61,675 nucleotides of DNA from Mucilaginibacter psychrotolerans (GCF_004519315.1 NZ_SOZE01000033.1:1-61675); one strand, 5' to 3'; shown: positions 7,724 through 17,035, counted from the stretch's first letter. Notes: generated by a model not told the origin, from the sequence alone. A program made the numbers and translations.

Positions 7724-9846
7724 TAAAAAAACTATTACCCATTGTTTTGCTGATGCTACTTGCTGCTACGGCAAACGCCCAAACCCAGCAGGTAACTACC
7801 TTGATGCCGATGCCCAAAAGTATTACCGTAGTTGATGGAAAGTTTGCCCTTACCCCCTCGTTTACAATTGCGGTTAAAACGGACGCTGCGGATGCCACGC
7901 TGTACTTCGGCGTTAATAGAGCTTTGCAAACTTTAAACCGCCGTACACAGCTATTTTTTAAACAACAGCGAATTACTGCCAGCGATAAAGCAGACAGCGC
8001 AAGTCTGCTCATCACCGTAAGAGCTAACGCCGGCGTTGTTATCGGGCAGGATGAATCTTACAGCATTACAGTGAGCGCAAAACAAATAAAACTGGAAGCG
8101 CCCAATACCACCGGTGCCTTACACGGACTAGAAACTTTCCTGCAATTGGTACAATACGATGATACAGGTTACTATTTACCGATAGCTAAAATCAATGATT
8201 CTCCGCGTTTTGTTTGGCGAGGGTTGATGATTGATGTGGCCCGTCATTTTATCCCGTTGGATGTAATTGAGCGCAATATAGATGCTATGGCGGCTGTGAA
8301 GATGAACGTTTTGCACCTCCATTTGTCGGATGATGAGGGTTTCCGCATCGAATCGAAAGTGTTCCCGGAGTTGCAGAAAAAAGGCTCGTTCGGCGAATAT
8401 TTTACACAGTCTGAAATAAAAGACCTTATTGCATACGCAAAAAAACGCGGCGTGATGATAGTCCCCGAGTTTGATATGCCGGGGCACACTACCGGCTTTT
8501 TGGCGGGCTACCCAAGCCTCTCGGCCACGCCGGGCAAAACTTATATGCCGGGTCCACGCTTTTCGCCGGGCGATAAACCAATGGGGCTGATGGATATTAT
8601 GAAGATGTTGAGCACCGCGCCTACGCCAACCTTCGACCCATCTAAAGAAAGCACCTACCTTTTCCTGAATAAATTTTTAGGCGAGATGTCCGCGTTATTC
8701 CCCTCACCTTATATCCACATCGGTGCGGACGAAAACAACGGCGTGGCTTGGAAAAACAACCCGGCCATTGTGGCCTTTATGAAGGATAAGAAAATAGCAG
8801 ATACCCACGCTCTGCAGGCTTATTTTGTAAGCCGGGTGCAAAAAATATTAACTAAGCACCATAAGCATACAACCGGATGGGAAGAACTGCTATCTAAAGA
8901 TTTGCCAAAAGATGTTGCCGTACAGGTTTGGCAAGACGGCACCAAAGCCAGGAGTGCAGCCGGGCTTGGCCACCCGGTTATCATTTCGAACGGTTTTTAC
9001 CTCGACCTATTTATGCCGGCATATATTCACTATCAAAACTATTTGTTTGCCAATAAGCTCGAATATGCTTTAGCAGCAAAGGTTTTAGGCGGCGAGGCGG
9101 CACAGTGGGCCGAGGCCATGGATAAAAACAATGCCGAAACACGTATGTGGCCACGTACTGCGGCAATTGCAGAGAGGTTATGGTCGCCGGTGGAGGTTAA
9201 TGACGTAGACGATATGTACCGCCGACTTGCTGTATTAAGCCGGCAGTTGGACGATATCGGCTTGCAGCACATCAGTGAATACGAAAAAGGGTTGAGGCGC
9301 TTAAACGATGGCGGCGACATTATTGCTTTAAAAACGCTTGCCGATGTTCTAAGCCCGGTAAAAGGCTATAAAAAACTCTTCGCCAAAATGACCAAGACAC
9401 CAAGCGCGAGTTACCAAACGGCACCTTTGGCTACGTTATCAGACGTTATCATGGTCGATTCGGAGGTGAAAAGAAAATTCAGAGCGCTGGTTAAAAGTTA
9501 CCTGCAAAGCCCCGACCACCACAGCTATGAAGCTATTAACGCCATGCTTATGCAATGGGCAAACCAATACGCCGATTTGCAAAGCATGCCCGGAAAAGCA
9601 CAGTTAAATGCAGATATCATGCGCCACGCAAAAAATATGTCTGATGCAGGCTTTGTTGGTTTGGAGGCCTTAAAAAAATGGAGAGAAAAAGAACAACCAT
9701 CTGCCGATTGGATAAAACAACAAATGGCAAAACTGCAGCGTACAAAGCAGGTTTACGGCGAAGCCGAAATTGCTGTTATACCCGAGATTGAGGCGCTTGT
9801 CAATCAAAAATTAGCGCCGGAGCCGACGAGTTACCCGATGTTCTAG
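7720..9846 (+). CDS. GH20 beta-N-acetylhexosaminidase
   Basis: The 708-residue exported enzyme has a signal peptide (residues 1-20, ATANA), a GH20b-type N-terminal domain (about 25-150) and a GH20 TIM barrel (about 165-500). The catalytic pair Asp337-Glu338 is seen in HIGADENNG. Family enzymes release terminal N-acetylglucosamine or N-acetylgalactosamine from glycans, chitin or peptidoglycan fragments. A C-terminal helical region of about 180 residues follows the barrel. It overlaps the upstream TetR gene by four bases. Confidence 0.95.
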   Translation: MIKKLLPIVLLMLLAATANAQTQQVTTLMPMPKSITVVDGKFALTPSFTIAVKTDAADATLYFGVNRALQTLNRRTQLFFKQQRITASDKADSASLLITVRANAGVVIGQDESYSITVSAKQIKLEAPNTTGALHGLETFLQLVQYDDTGYYLPIAKINDSPRFVWRGLMIDVARHFIPLDVIERNIDAMAAVKMNVLHLHLSDDEGFRIESKVFPELQKKGSFGEYFTQSEIKDLIAYAKKRGVMIVPEFDMPGHTTGFLAGYPSLSATPGKTYMPGPRFSPGDKPMGLMDIMKMLSTAPTPTFDPSKESTYLFLNKFLGEMSALFPSPYIHIGADENNGVAWKNNPAIVAFMKDKKIADTHALQAYFVSRVQKILTKHHKHTTGWEELLSKDLPKDVAVQVWQDGTKARSAAGLGHPVIISNGFYLDLFMPAYIHYQNYLFANKLEYALAAKVLGGEAAQWAEAMDKNNAETRMWPRTAAIAERLWSPVEVNDVDDMYRRLAVLSRQLDDIGLQHISEYEKGLRRLNDGGDIIALKTLADVLSPVKGYKKLFAKMTKTPSASYQTAPLATLSDVIMVDSEVKRKFRALVKSYLQSPDHHSYEAINAMLMQWANQYADLQSMPGKAQLNADIMRHAKNMSDAGFVGLEALKKWREKEQPSADWIKQQMAKLQRTKQVYGEAEIAVIPEIEALVNQKLAPEPTSYPMF

Positions 9847-9850
9847 GTTA

Positions 9851-9920
9851 GTGAGTGGTTGATCGGGTTGATTAGGTGCGTGGTCGCAAAACTTAACCAT
9901 TCACTCAATCAACCACTCAC
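9851..9920. repeat. Inverted repeat between convergent genes (GTGAGTGGTTGAT family)
   Basis: A perfect 13-bp inverted repeat (GTGAGTGGTTGAT at 9851-9863, its complement at 9908-9920) brackets GGTTGATTAGG and TTAACCATTCACTC words. The same words recur around a terminator at 33082-33221. The hairpin could also stop transcription from both sides, though it lacks a clean T-run on the plus strand. Confidence 0.7.
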
Positions 9921-9925
9921 CAATT

Positions 9926-11101
9926 TTATATTTTCCCCAACAGTTCTTCTAACTTGTTATCCAAATCGTCTCCGCGCAGGTTCTTGGCTACTATCTTGCC
10001 TTGCGGATCGATCAAATAGTTTTGAGGAATAGCTTGTACGCCATATAATGTAGCAGCCATATTGTTCCAAAACTTCAGATCAGACACTTGCGTCCATTCC
10101 AAATGGTCGTTTTTGATGGCGGCCAGCCATGCATCGCGGCCACTTTCTTTATCCAGTGATACGCCCAAAACAGTGAAGTTTTTGCTTTTATATTTATTAT
10201 AGGTTCGCACTACATTCGGATTCTCCTGTCGGCAAGGGCCGCACCACGATGCCCAGAAATCTATCAACACGTATTTCCCCCTGAATGATGAGAGTTGAAC
10301 GGGTTTGCCGTTTATATCGTTTTGTATAAAATCGGGCGCCAGTGATCCAATTGCGGTTACTTTGAGTTTATCCAGCTCGTATTTCAATTGCTTGCCCTGA
10401 TCAGAGTTTTTCAATTCGTCCGACAATGCGTTGAACAATGGCTCAACCTCGGCTACATCCGGCGATGGACCGCTTACGCTGGTAAGCACCATCAAGCTAA
10501 GGTAACTGTCGGGATTGCTGATAATGAAGCCCTTCAACGCTGTTTTTTGCTCTTGTTGCAATGCTTTGTATTTAGCCTGCATACTATTTTGGAACGCCGC
10601 CGACTGTTGCTGCACAGGTGTGACGGCCTTGGCTTCGTTAGCCAGGGCCTTCGCTTTCTCCATAATTGGTTTAAGCTGTGCTGTCAGCCTGGCTTCGTCG
10701 TCGGTTGTTTTAGAACCGGTTACTTTTCCATGCTTCAACGAATCGGGCGAGGTAATACCCATTTCGCCTTTTTCTACGTAAAAGCCTAAATAGTCGGCCG
10801 TTTTTGCTGGCCCTGTTCCCTGGTTAAAATTTTGGGCAACGTATTTTGCAAAGCCATCGCTTTTATAATCTATAAACATGGTGGCATTTACAGGATTGGT
10901 TATCGTGCCGGTAAAAGTAAACTCACCGTTTACAATGGCTGCCGAATCAATAACATTATTGGCACCCAACTGATAAGCTAAAAAGGCCTGGGCCGGTTTA
11001 TTTAACTTGCCAACCTTTCCTTTTATGGTAAAAGGCGCGGCAGTTTGGGCGAATGCCAATGCGGGCAAAGAAGCCAGCAGGCACAGAAAAAATCTCTTCA
11101 T
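9926..11101 (-). CDS. DUF4369-thioredoxin (TlpA-like) periplasmic protein, paralogue 2
   Basis: The 391-residue protein has the same architecture as the 5752-6879 product: signal peptide (1-19, LAFA-Q), DUF4369 domain (about 22-130), a longer Ala/Gln/Lys-rich helical linker (about 135-195), and a TlpA-like domain with WCGPC at Cys287/Cys290. The last 140 residues are closely similar between the two paralogues while the N-terminal halves differ, suggesting a shared redox module with divergent binding domains. It lies 51 bp downstream of the arginase-fold gene on the same strand. Confidence 0.9.
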   Translation of the reverse strand: MKRFFLCLLASLPALAFAQTAAPFTIKGKVGKLNKPAQAFLAYQLGANNVIDSAAIVNGEFTFTGTITNPVNATMFIDYKSDGFAKYVAQNFNQGTGPAKTADYLGFYVEKGEMGITSPDSLKHGKVTGSKTTDDEARLTAQLKPIMEKAKALANEAKAVTPVQQQSAAFQNSMQAKYKALQQEQKTALKGFIISNPDSYLSLMVLTSVSGPSPDVAEVEPLFNALSDELKNSDQGKQLKYELDKLKVTAIGSLAPDFIQNDINGKPVQLSSFRGKYVLIDFWASWCGPCRQENPNVVRTYNKYKSKNFTVLGVSLDKESGRDAWLAAIKNDHLEWTQVSDLKFWNNMAATLYGVQAIPQNYLIDPQGKIVAKNLRGDDLDNKLEELLGKI

Positions 11102-11152
11102 TATAATAATAGTAAAGATAGTGTAACGCTTAAAGGGCTAATGAATTGCAGC

Positions 11153-12334
11153 TTAGTTCAACTTTTGGTAAGTACGCCACCATAAATCGGGCATATCGCC
11201 GGAGCGGGCAGTTTTATAATCCTCGTACCGGCAAGGTACCAGGTGGAAACGTTCGTTGCGCGAACCGCCAGTTGGGTACGGTACTTGCATCCACCAGCGG
11301 TCGCTTTTTTTACTTTTTACGAACACGAGTTCATGCTCGTCATGCTTCAGGCTGGTTTTATAAATAAGGTATTGCGATTTAGGGTTTAGCGGAAAGTCTT
11401 TCTTTCGGTTATAAAAGCCATCTATAAAACACCACACCATTTGCGATACCAGCATAGCCGTTTGGCCGTTGGTATCGTAAGCGGGGTTAAATTCGTAAAA
11501 ACCTATCGAAGTAAGCTTATCGCTGAAACCGGCATAGCGGCATATCTGGCAAGCCTCTTCGCCGTAAAAGCCGTTCGGCTTAGCGTTAGCGTTGGCTGCA
11601 GCATCTGAAGAGCGGATGACACCTATATCGAAGCTTAGCATATTGGCGTTGCGGATAACCGGCTCGGTTACGGTGATATTCCCGGTCAGTTCGCCCAGGC
11701 GGTGTACATCAAAATAAAGCTTATCCATCACCCGAAGACTTTCCTGGCTGGTGAAATACGTTTGGTACCCCAGATTGCTGAAGTTGAAAAGGTAGTTTGG
11801 CTCGTGCAGGAGTATCTTGTTGAGGTAAGCAATGGAATTGGTTTCTATGCTGTTGCCGAAGCCATCGTCGTCCAAATCGAAATGCGAATCAACCACCAGC
11901 ACATCTACCTTTTGCTCCAGGCTTTCGTAGCCCATGTATTGGGCGTAAGTCAAGTCCTGCCCGCCGCCTATAATCAGTGGAAGAATGTCCTTCTTCACCA
12001 GTTCTTCTACCACCGTTTTAAGAGCGTAATAGGTGTCGGTTACCTTTTCGCCACGCGCTATGTTGCCCAGGTCTACTATTTTAGTGTTGTAAGCGCCCTC
12101 GTTAAGCTGGTATAGCTTTTCGCGCACATAATCTGGACCAAGGGCGCAGCCGGCATTGTTTATAGCGTTGCGATCTTCCAGCACGCCGATGATGGCAATA
12201 TCCGCCTTCTGCTCCAAATCGGGGAAGGCGACAGAATGGTGCTCTATTTTATCGCCAAGCTGGCTGGTATAAAACCCATCTTTAGGAGTTATTTTCTTTA
12301 TATCTATCGGGGCAAAAAAATCGGCTAAAGACAT
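11153..12334 (-). CDS. Arginase/formimidoylglutamase-fold protein with altered metal site
   Basis: The 393-residue protein has the ureohydrolase fold signature in order: IIGGGQDLTY (120-130), VVDSHFDLDD (148-156) and MLSFDIGVI (232-240). Arginase, agmatinase and formimidoylglutamase bind two manganese ions with a His in GGDH/GGGH, DxHxD, and SxDxD. Here DxHxD (Asp149, His151, Asp153) is intact and Asp236 is present, but the first His is Gln126 and the second Asp of SxDxD is Gly238. Bacteroidota homologues are usually annotated formimidoylglutamase; with these substitutions enzymatic activity is uncertain. No other histidine-degradation gene is nearby. Confidence 0.82.
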   Translation of the reverse strand: MSLADFFAPIDIKKITPKDGFYTSQLGDKIEHHSVAFPDLEQKADIAIIGVLEDRNAINNAGCALGPDYVREKLYQLNEGAYNTKIVDLGNIARGEKVTDTYYALKTVVEELVKKDILPLIIGGGQDLTYAQYMGYESLEQKVDVLVVDSHFDLDDDGFGNSIETNSIAYLNKILLHEPNYLFNFSNLGYQTYFTSQESLRVMDKLYFDVHRLGELTGNITVTEPVIRNANMLSFDIGVIRSSDAAANANAKPNGFYGEEACQICRYAGFSDKLTSIGFYEFNPAYDTNGQTAMLVSQMVWCFIDGFYNRKKDFPLNPKSQYLIYKTSLKHDEHELVFVKSKKSDRWWMQVPYPTGGSRNERFHLVPCRYEDYKTARSGDMPDLWWRTYQKLN

Positions 12335-12343
12335 GTTCTTAGA

Positions 12344-12505
12344 TGTGCAAATGTGCGGATATGCAAATGTGCAGATATTTTTGGATGTGGAGATATGCGA
12401 TGTGCAAATGCTTTTAGTGGCTGATGTGGTTCGTCCACTTATAGTGTGACTTCATCTGCACATCTGAAATTTGCACATCTGCACATTTTTCTCACATTTG
12501 CACAT
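12344..12505. repeat. Dispersed TGCACATCT-type repeat, copy 2
   Basis: The gap between the divergent arginase-fold and SDR genes is made largely of GTGCAAATGTGCGGAT-type words (12344-12412) and their complements, such as TCTGCACATCTG and TTTGCACATCTGC (12461-12505), forming a loose inverted array. Related copies lie near purD and upstream of the YbaB gene. Confidence 0.7.
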
Positions 12506-13474
12506 ATGATTTTAGTTACAGGCGCAACAGGTTTTTTAGGGGCCGAACTGGCAAGGGAGCTTATCCTGCGGGGTAATAGCATCCGCTGTACTAAACGCAG
12601 CTCGTCTACAGTACCCGAAATTTTGGTGCCCTACCCTGCCAAAATAGACTGGGTAGAGGCCGACCTGATGGATGCCTTTGCGTTGGATGCAGCGTTGGAT
12701 GGCGTTACGCAGGTGTACAATTGTGCTGCATGGGTGTCCTTAAAGGCTGCAGATAAAAACCCGATGATACGCACCAACGTAACCGGCACGGGCTACCTGG
12801 TAAATCTTTGCATGGAAAAAGGCATCCGTATGGTACATACCAGTTCGGTAGCAGCCGTGGGCGAAGCCAAACCCGGCGAATTGATTACCGAAGAGCACCA
12901 CCTGGACCCAACGCTGGAAGAAGACGGCTACGCCATATCTAAACTGGAGAGCGAGATGGAAGTTTGGCGCGGCATTGCCGAGGGACTTGATGCCGTTATT
13001 GTAAACCCCAGCATCATCATCGGCCCCAGTGCGGGGCTGGAAGGTAGCGGGCAAATCTTCGAGACCGTGCGCAAGGGCTTGAAATACTACACCAAAGGCA
13101 CCATGGGTTTCGTAGATGTGCAGGACGTAGCAAAATGTATGGTTGCGCTGATGGAAAGCGGCATCAGCGGCGAGCGGTACATTATTTCTGCAGAAAACCG
13201 CCCTTTTCAGCAAATTTTTACAGAGATAGCGAGCTGCCTCGGCGTACCTGCTCCATTGAAGCTGGCAACGCCCTTTATGATGGAAGTAGCCTGGCGCGGC
13301 GCATCATTTTGGGGAAGCCTGACGGGAAACGACCCAGCCATAGATAAAACCAGCGCGCGCGCCGCCTCGGTAACGCGGGAGTTTGATACAAGTAAAATCA
13401 AGAAAGCGATTGGCTTTAAGTTTAAGCCGTTGAGTGACACGATTGGGGAAGTTTGTGCAGCGTTAAGCAGGTAG
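12506..13474 (+). CDS. Extended SDR / NAD-dependent epimerase-dehydratase
   Basis: The start is set at the ATG giving MILVTGATGFLGAELA, which places the Rossmann glycine motif (TGATGFLG) at the N terminus as usual; longer in-frame forms translate the repeat. The 322-residue protein has the extended-SDR active site with YAISK (Tyr-x3-Lys) and a preceding HTSSVAAVG segment containing the catalytic Ser. It resembles the dihydroflavonol-reductase/hopanoid-associated epimerase-like group, but the substrate cannot be fixed. It is monocistronic and convergent with rlmD. Confidence 0.87.
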   Translation: MILVTGATGFLGAELARELILRGNSIRCTKRSSSTVPEILVPYPAKIDWVEADLMDAFALDAALDGVTQVYNCAAWVSLKAADKNPMIRTNVTGTGYLVNLCMEKGIRMVHTSSVAAVGEAKPGELITEEHHLDPTLEEDGYAISKLESEMEVWRGIAEGLDAVIVNPSIIIGPSAGLEGSGQIFETVRKGLKYYTKGTMGFVDVQDVAKCMVALMESGISGERYIISAENRPFQQIFTEIASCLGVPAPLKLATPFMMEVAWRGASFWGSLTGNDPAIDKTSARAASVTREFDTSKIKKAIGFKFKPLSDTIGEVCAALSR

Positions 13475-13596
13475 GCGAAAGCCCGTCATTTTTTCGGGTT
13501 TCTATTATGGAAATAATGAACAAACATTATAGCGTCAGCCCCGCCTGAGACTTGCTGATTTGAACCTGGCAAAAACCGTTAAAAATCTTCAAAAAT

Positions 13597-13627
13597 CTGT
13601 GTTTTTCTGTGTTTTTCTGTGTTTTTT
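13597..13627. repeat. 10-bp tandem repeat, three copies, in a 306-bp gap
   Basis: The unit CTGTGTTTTT is repeated three times in the gap between the SDR gene and rlmD (13475-13780). Read on the minus strand it is AAAAACACAG, the same kind of word (ACACAGAGAAAACACAG) seen in the gap at 15280-15320. I see no credible gene in the rest of this gap. Confidence 0.65.
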
Positions 13628-13780
13628 GGCTGCAATTAATAAATCACGCAATTGGAACTTTTTTACAATAAACCAGTGCCAAATTCCACAAAATCCTACC
13701 CGCCTTTTTGCGATAAATCAAACGTTTTTTTGGATATGGATTTCCGGCGTTGAAATGGATAAACGGTTCTTATCAATCGA

Positions 13781-15217
13781 CTAAACAGTCTCCCTTAGTT
13801 TCAGCAGCACCACATTCTCCACATGCTGAGTATGCGGGAACATATCTACCGGCTGAATTTTTACGGTATCATACTTTTCCTTCAGCACCAACAAATCACG
13901 GGCCTGGGTGGCGGCATTGCAGCTTACATAAACTATTTTAGGGGCTTCCATTTCCATCAGGCGGGCCACTACATCGGCATGCATACCTGCGCGCGGTGGG
14001 TCGGTGATGATTACATCGGGCTTGCCATGTTCGGCCACAAAATCAGCCACCAGCACATCTTTCATATCGCCCGCAAAGAATTTGGTGTTGGTGATGTTGT
14101 TTATCTGCGAGTTCACTTTGGCATCTTCTATGGCAGTGGGTACGTACTCTACCCCTACCACTTCGCGCACCTGCCCGGCTACAAAGTTGGCTATAGTACC
14201 TGCACCCGTGTACAGGTCATAAACCAGTTCGTCGCCTTTAAATTCTGCAAAATCGCGGGTTATCTCGTACAGTTTCAGTGCTTGTATAGAATTGGTTTGG
14301 TAGAAGGATTTTGGACCCACCCTAAAGCGGATTGTCCGGCCATCGGCAGTTGCCATTTCCTCGTGAATATACTCAGGACCTTTCCAGCTATGCACCTCCT
14401 GATCGAAGATGGTATCATTCATCTTTGTGTTCAGGATATACAGCAGCGAGGTGATCTGCGGGAATCTGGCATCCACAAAACCCATCAGCTTGCTTACCTG
14501 CTCTTCATCAGCATGGGCAAAAACTACGATGACCATAATCTCGCCGGTAGACGAGGTGCGGATAATCAAGTTACGTAACGCGCCGGTATGCTGGCGTACG
14601 TCATAGTAGCTGATGCCTTGCTCTTTGGCGTATTGGTTAATGCTGTTGCGCAGATCGTTTGATGGCTCGGCCTGCAGGTAACAGTGGTTGATGTTCAATA
14701 TCTTATCAAACCTGCCGGGGATGTGGAAACCCAATGCATCCATATCAAGAGCCTCGTCCTCTCGGTTTTCGCCATCGTACAGCCAGCGTTTATTGGAGAA
14801 AGTGTACTCGAGTTTGTTGCGGTAGTACTTATCAGCAGGGGAAGGCACAATGGCATCCATATGGCCTACCTCTATTTTGGCAATGCGGGTAAGCGCATCG
14901 TGCACGGCCTTTTGTTTGAATTTCAGCTGCGCCTCGTAGGTCATGTGCTGCCATTTGCAGCCGCCGCAAACGCCAAAATGCTCGCAGAAGGCATCGGTGC
15001 GGTATCCGGAGGGTGTTACCAGATTGATAATCTTACCTTCGCCGAAGTTTTTCTTGCTGCGGTAAACTTCTATATCGGCAACATCGCCGGGAACGGCTTT
15101 TTCTATAAACAAAACAAAGTCGTCGGCTTTGCCTACTCCTTTGCCTTCTTCGGCTATATCAATTACCGTTACGTTTTCAAAAACCTTATTTACCCGTGGT
15201 TTGCCAGATCTGCCCAT
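13781..15217 (-). CDS. rlmD: 23S rRNA (uracil(1939)-C(5))-methyltransferase RlmD
   Basis: The 478-residue enzyme methylates a uracil in 23S rRNA. An N-terminal TRAM domain (about 12-68) binds RNA; Cys78, Cys84, Cys87 (CEHFGVCGGC) and a fourth Cys in INHCYLQ form the iron-sulfur cluster site. The SAM-binding motif DLYTGAGTIANF, DPPRAGMH, and the catalytic Cys in YVSCNAATQARDL are all present. RlmD is the most common assignment in Bacteroidota; RlmC/TrmA-type specificity cannot be excluded from sequence alone. It is convergent with the SDR gene. Confidence 0.93.
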   Translation of the reverse strand: MGRSGKPRVNKVFENVTVIDIAEEGKGVGKADDFVLFIEKAVPGDVADIEVYRSKKNFGEGKIINLVTPSGYRTDAFCEHFGVCGGCKWQHMTYEAQLKFKQKAVHDALTRIAKIEVGHMDAIVPSPADKYYRNKLEYTFSNKRWLYDGENREDEALDMDALGFHIPGRFDKILNINHCYLQAEPSNDLRNSINQYAKEQGISYYDVRQHTGALRNLIIRTSSTGEIMVIVVFAHADEEQVSKLMGFVDARFPQITSLLYILNTKMNDTIFDQEVHSWKGPEYIHEEMATADGRTIRFRVGPKSFYQTNSIQALKLYEITRDFAEFKGDELVYDLYTGAGTIANFVAGQVREVVGVEYVPTAIEDAKVNSQINNITNTKFFAGDMKDVLVADFVAEHGKPDVIITDPPRAGMHADVVARLMEMEAPKIVYVSCNAATQARDLLVLKEKYDTVKIQPVDMFPHTQHVENVVLLKLRETV

Positions 15218-15643
15218 AAGGATGCAAAGGTAAGGGAATTTATTATTTTATGGAGGGGAAGTCTGGGTGGTTAATTTTAACCGCAGCGTGAACAGAGAAA
15301 ACACAGAGAAGCAAAGGGTAAATTGCCGTTACTGCACGGTTTCTCGATTGAAGGCTCCACGCCCGTAGGAACGGTAGCGAATGTGCATCACAATCGATAA
15401 AATGCGCCAAATACGCGCCGGAACGTCCTGCTTCCGTAGGGTACTTCATTGAGAGAGTTGAGTAAGCAAGGGCATTTCAGCCCAAACCTGCAAAGGAGGA
15501 GTTATGTCTTATTAGTAAAAACACATTTAAACTGATGCTTCACATACCTTTCACATAATAATTCACATAAACGCGAAAAATTCTTTTTAATTTAAAAATT
15601 ACTTTATATTTAGCCTACTAAAAACAACCTAAAAGCCCTTATT
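15218..15643. other. Long intergenic region with repeat-like words
   Basis: About 430 bases without a convincing gene. Bases 15280-15320 contain AACAGAGAAAACACAGAG, a purine-rich word related to the ACACAG repeat at 13597. Bases 15360-15445 are GC-rich (around CCGTAGGAACGG) unlike the AT-rich flanks and may be a foreign or repeat fragment. After 15520 the sequence becomes AT-rich and leads into the promoter region of the next gene. Confidence 0.4.
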
Positions 15644-15721
15644 ATGAGAGAACCAGTTTTAACTAAGAGCCCCCCTCTAAGCCATTCCTTCGAATACGAG
15701 TTTAAACTGATTAAGTCTTAA
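15644..15721 (+). CDS. Possible 25-residue leader peptide
   Basis: A short frame starting MREPVLTKSPPLSHSF ends 20 bp before the next gene. A TATATTTA box lies at about 15605, close to the Bacteroidota -7 consensus TAnnTTTG. It may be a small protein or upstream ORF co-transcribed with the membrane protein. Support is positional only; chance is a real alternative. Confidence 0.25.
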   Translation: MREPVLTKSPPLSHSFEYEFKLIKS

Positions 15722-15741
15722 TGTTATACTTCAAATAAAAC

Positions 15742-16770
15742 ATGGAAGGAATTGGACTTAATCGGCTTCAAACTTGGAGCGTAAAAAACCCTAAAAGCTG
15801 TACTTTAATAGGTCTTTTTATAATGGCGTTAGGGCTGTTATGCGATCACTTTAGCAAAGATACCCATTCAACAGTTTGGTTTTTGATATCGCATTTGTTT
15901 GTGATTTTTGGAGAAGTGATAACAGTTACTTTTTTTCTCCATACATTCATTGATCAACAACAACACGAGCATTTTAAACAATTACTTGAAAATGTTAGTC
16001 AAGAAAGTAAAAAAGAACTTGCACAAGAGGCGAAATTTCTGGGTGAAGAATTTAATAAATTGATTGGTCAGTTGCGTGAACAGGCGGAAATAACGATAAC
16101 TGAAATCAACGGCAATTTATTCGAGGCTATACTCAAAGGCAGAATGCCGCACCAGATAGTTGATGCCGTCATTGAAAGCAATTTCTTTAAAACAGATTTA
16201 TTCCGCAGAGATTTGAAATTATCTTTTGACGTTGTTTCAATAAAAGATAATGAATTAACTCTATTGCAGAGAACCGAATTTGAAATCGAATATATATATG
16301 GCGAGACAATGGAGTTTGAGTATAATATGCCCATATCAATTAGTAATACCCCACTCGGGATGTATGAATTGAAGGAGATTGGTTTTAAAAAAAATGCCGG
16401 CGATCGCTGGAAAACTCGAAAAATTGGGGAAGGTATTGTATTAAATGGGGAAGACTTTCTATTGGAAAGACCTATTACGCTTCAAAAAAATCAAAAAGTA
16501 TTAGTATTTCAGGATTTAATAGCAAAGTACAAGATAGGAAACGGAATCGTCGACAACTACTTTGCAAACCACCATACTGTAAATACTATTATTGAAGTTA
16601 ATAATTTGCCGTATGAATATGAATTTAAACTTTATCCGACATTCCCGTCAAATAATGATATGAGTGAGCCAGATAGGACCGGCACGAAAATTTCTTATAA
16701 CGCCATTAAATTTTTAGTGCCTGGTCAAGGTTTTGGTTTTAGTATTTCGAAAAACATTAGCCCCTCCTAA
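15742..16770 (+). CDS. Unrecognised two-helix membrane-anchored protein
   Basis: The 342-residue protein has two N-terminal membrane segments (about 20-38 and 45-68), then a charged, probably coiled-coil stretch (about 70-115, rich in Glu, Lys and Gln) and a soluble domain of about 220 residues with mixed strands. I do not recognise the family. The gene is markedly more AT-rich than neighbours (many AAA, TTA and ATT codons) and is bordered by long gene-free gaps, consistent with horizontal acquisition. A role cannot be assigned. Confidence 0.7.
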   Translation: MEGIGLNRLQTWSVKNPKSCTLIGLFIMALGLLCDHFSKDTHSTVWFLISHLFVIFGEVITVTFFLHTFIDQQQHEHFKQLLENVSQESKKELAQEAKFLGEEFNKLIGQLREQAEITITEINGNLFEAILKGRMPHQIVDAVIESNFFKTDLFRRDLKLSFDVVSIKDNELTLLQRTEFEIEYIYGETMEFEYNMPISISNTPLGMYELKEIGFKKNAGDRWKTRKIGEGIVLNGEDFLLERPITLQKNQKVLVFQDLIAKYKIGNGIVDNYFANHHTVNTIIEVNNLPYEYEFKLYPTFPSNNDMSEPDRTGTKISYNAIKFLVPGQGFGFSISKNISPS

Positions 16771-16782
16771 TATGTTAACCAT

Positions 16783-16813
16783 TTTGTTATTATCATAAAT
16801 AGTTGTAATTTTG
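16783..16813 (+). promoter_or_regulatory. Bacteroidota-type promoter
   Basis: TTTG at 16783-16786 and TAATTTTG at 16806-16813 are separated by 19 bp, matching the Bacteroidota housekeeping promoter TTTG-N19-TAnnTTTG exactly. Transcription would begin near 16820 and read into a region with no long ORF that ends in a terminator at 17035. Confidence 0.65.
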
Positions 16814-16819
16814 TACCTT

Positions 16820-17035
16820 TTAAAAACGAAGCCATGCCAATAGGAAATTAATTAAAAACACTCAAAGAACACTTTACTTTACATCTGCGTAAAATGGGTT
16901 TTTGAAGAAAATCTGTAGATGGTATTTTATACGACATTTAATTGGTGTCTGGCCGATATAATTGTCGCATCACTACGACTCCTTCTAAACTTTTAGAATG
17001 GAATAATCAAGACCCTGACAAACGGGTCTTTTTTT
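16820..17035 (+). ncRNA. Candidate small RNA (about 215 nt) or decayed gene
   Basis: This interval has a consensus promoter just upstream and a hairpin plus T-run at its end but contains no long reading frame. A frame starting MPIGN at 16833 hits a stop after five codons, then continues open for 17 codons (LKTLKEHFTLHLRKMGF), so a degraded small gene is the main alternative. No known RNA family is recognised. Confidence 0.4.
17010..17035 (+). terminator. Rho-independent terminator
   Basis: The stem AGACCC/GGGTCT with an eight-base loop is followed by a run of seven Ts. It would end a transcript from the promoter at 16783. Confidence 0.75.

Noticed and set aside
13560..13784. 74-codon frame upstream of the rlmD 3' end
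   Set aside because: It includes the CTGTGTTTTT tandem repeat and has no family pattern.
13823..14578. 251-codon plus-strand frame
   Set aside because: It is antisense to the middle of rlmD, whose motifs are intact, so it is a shadow frame.
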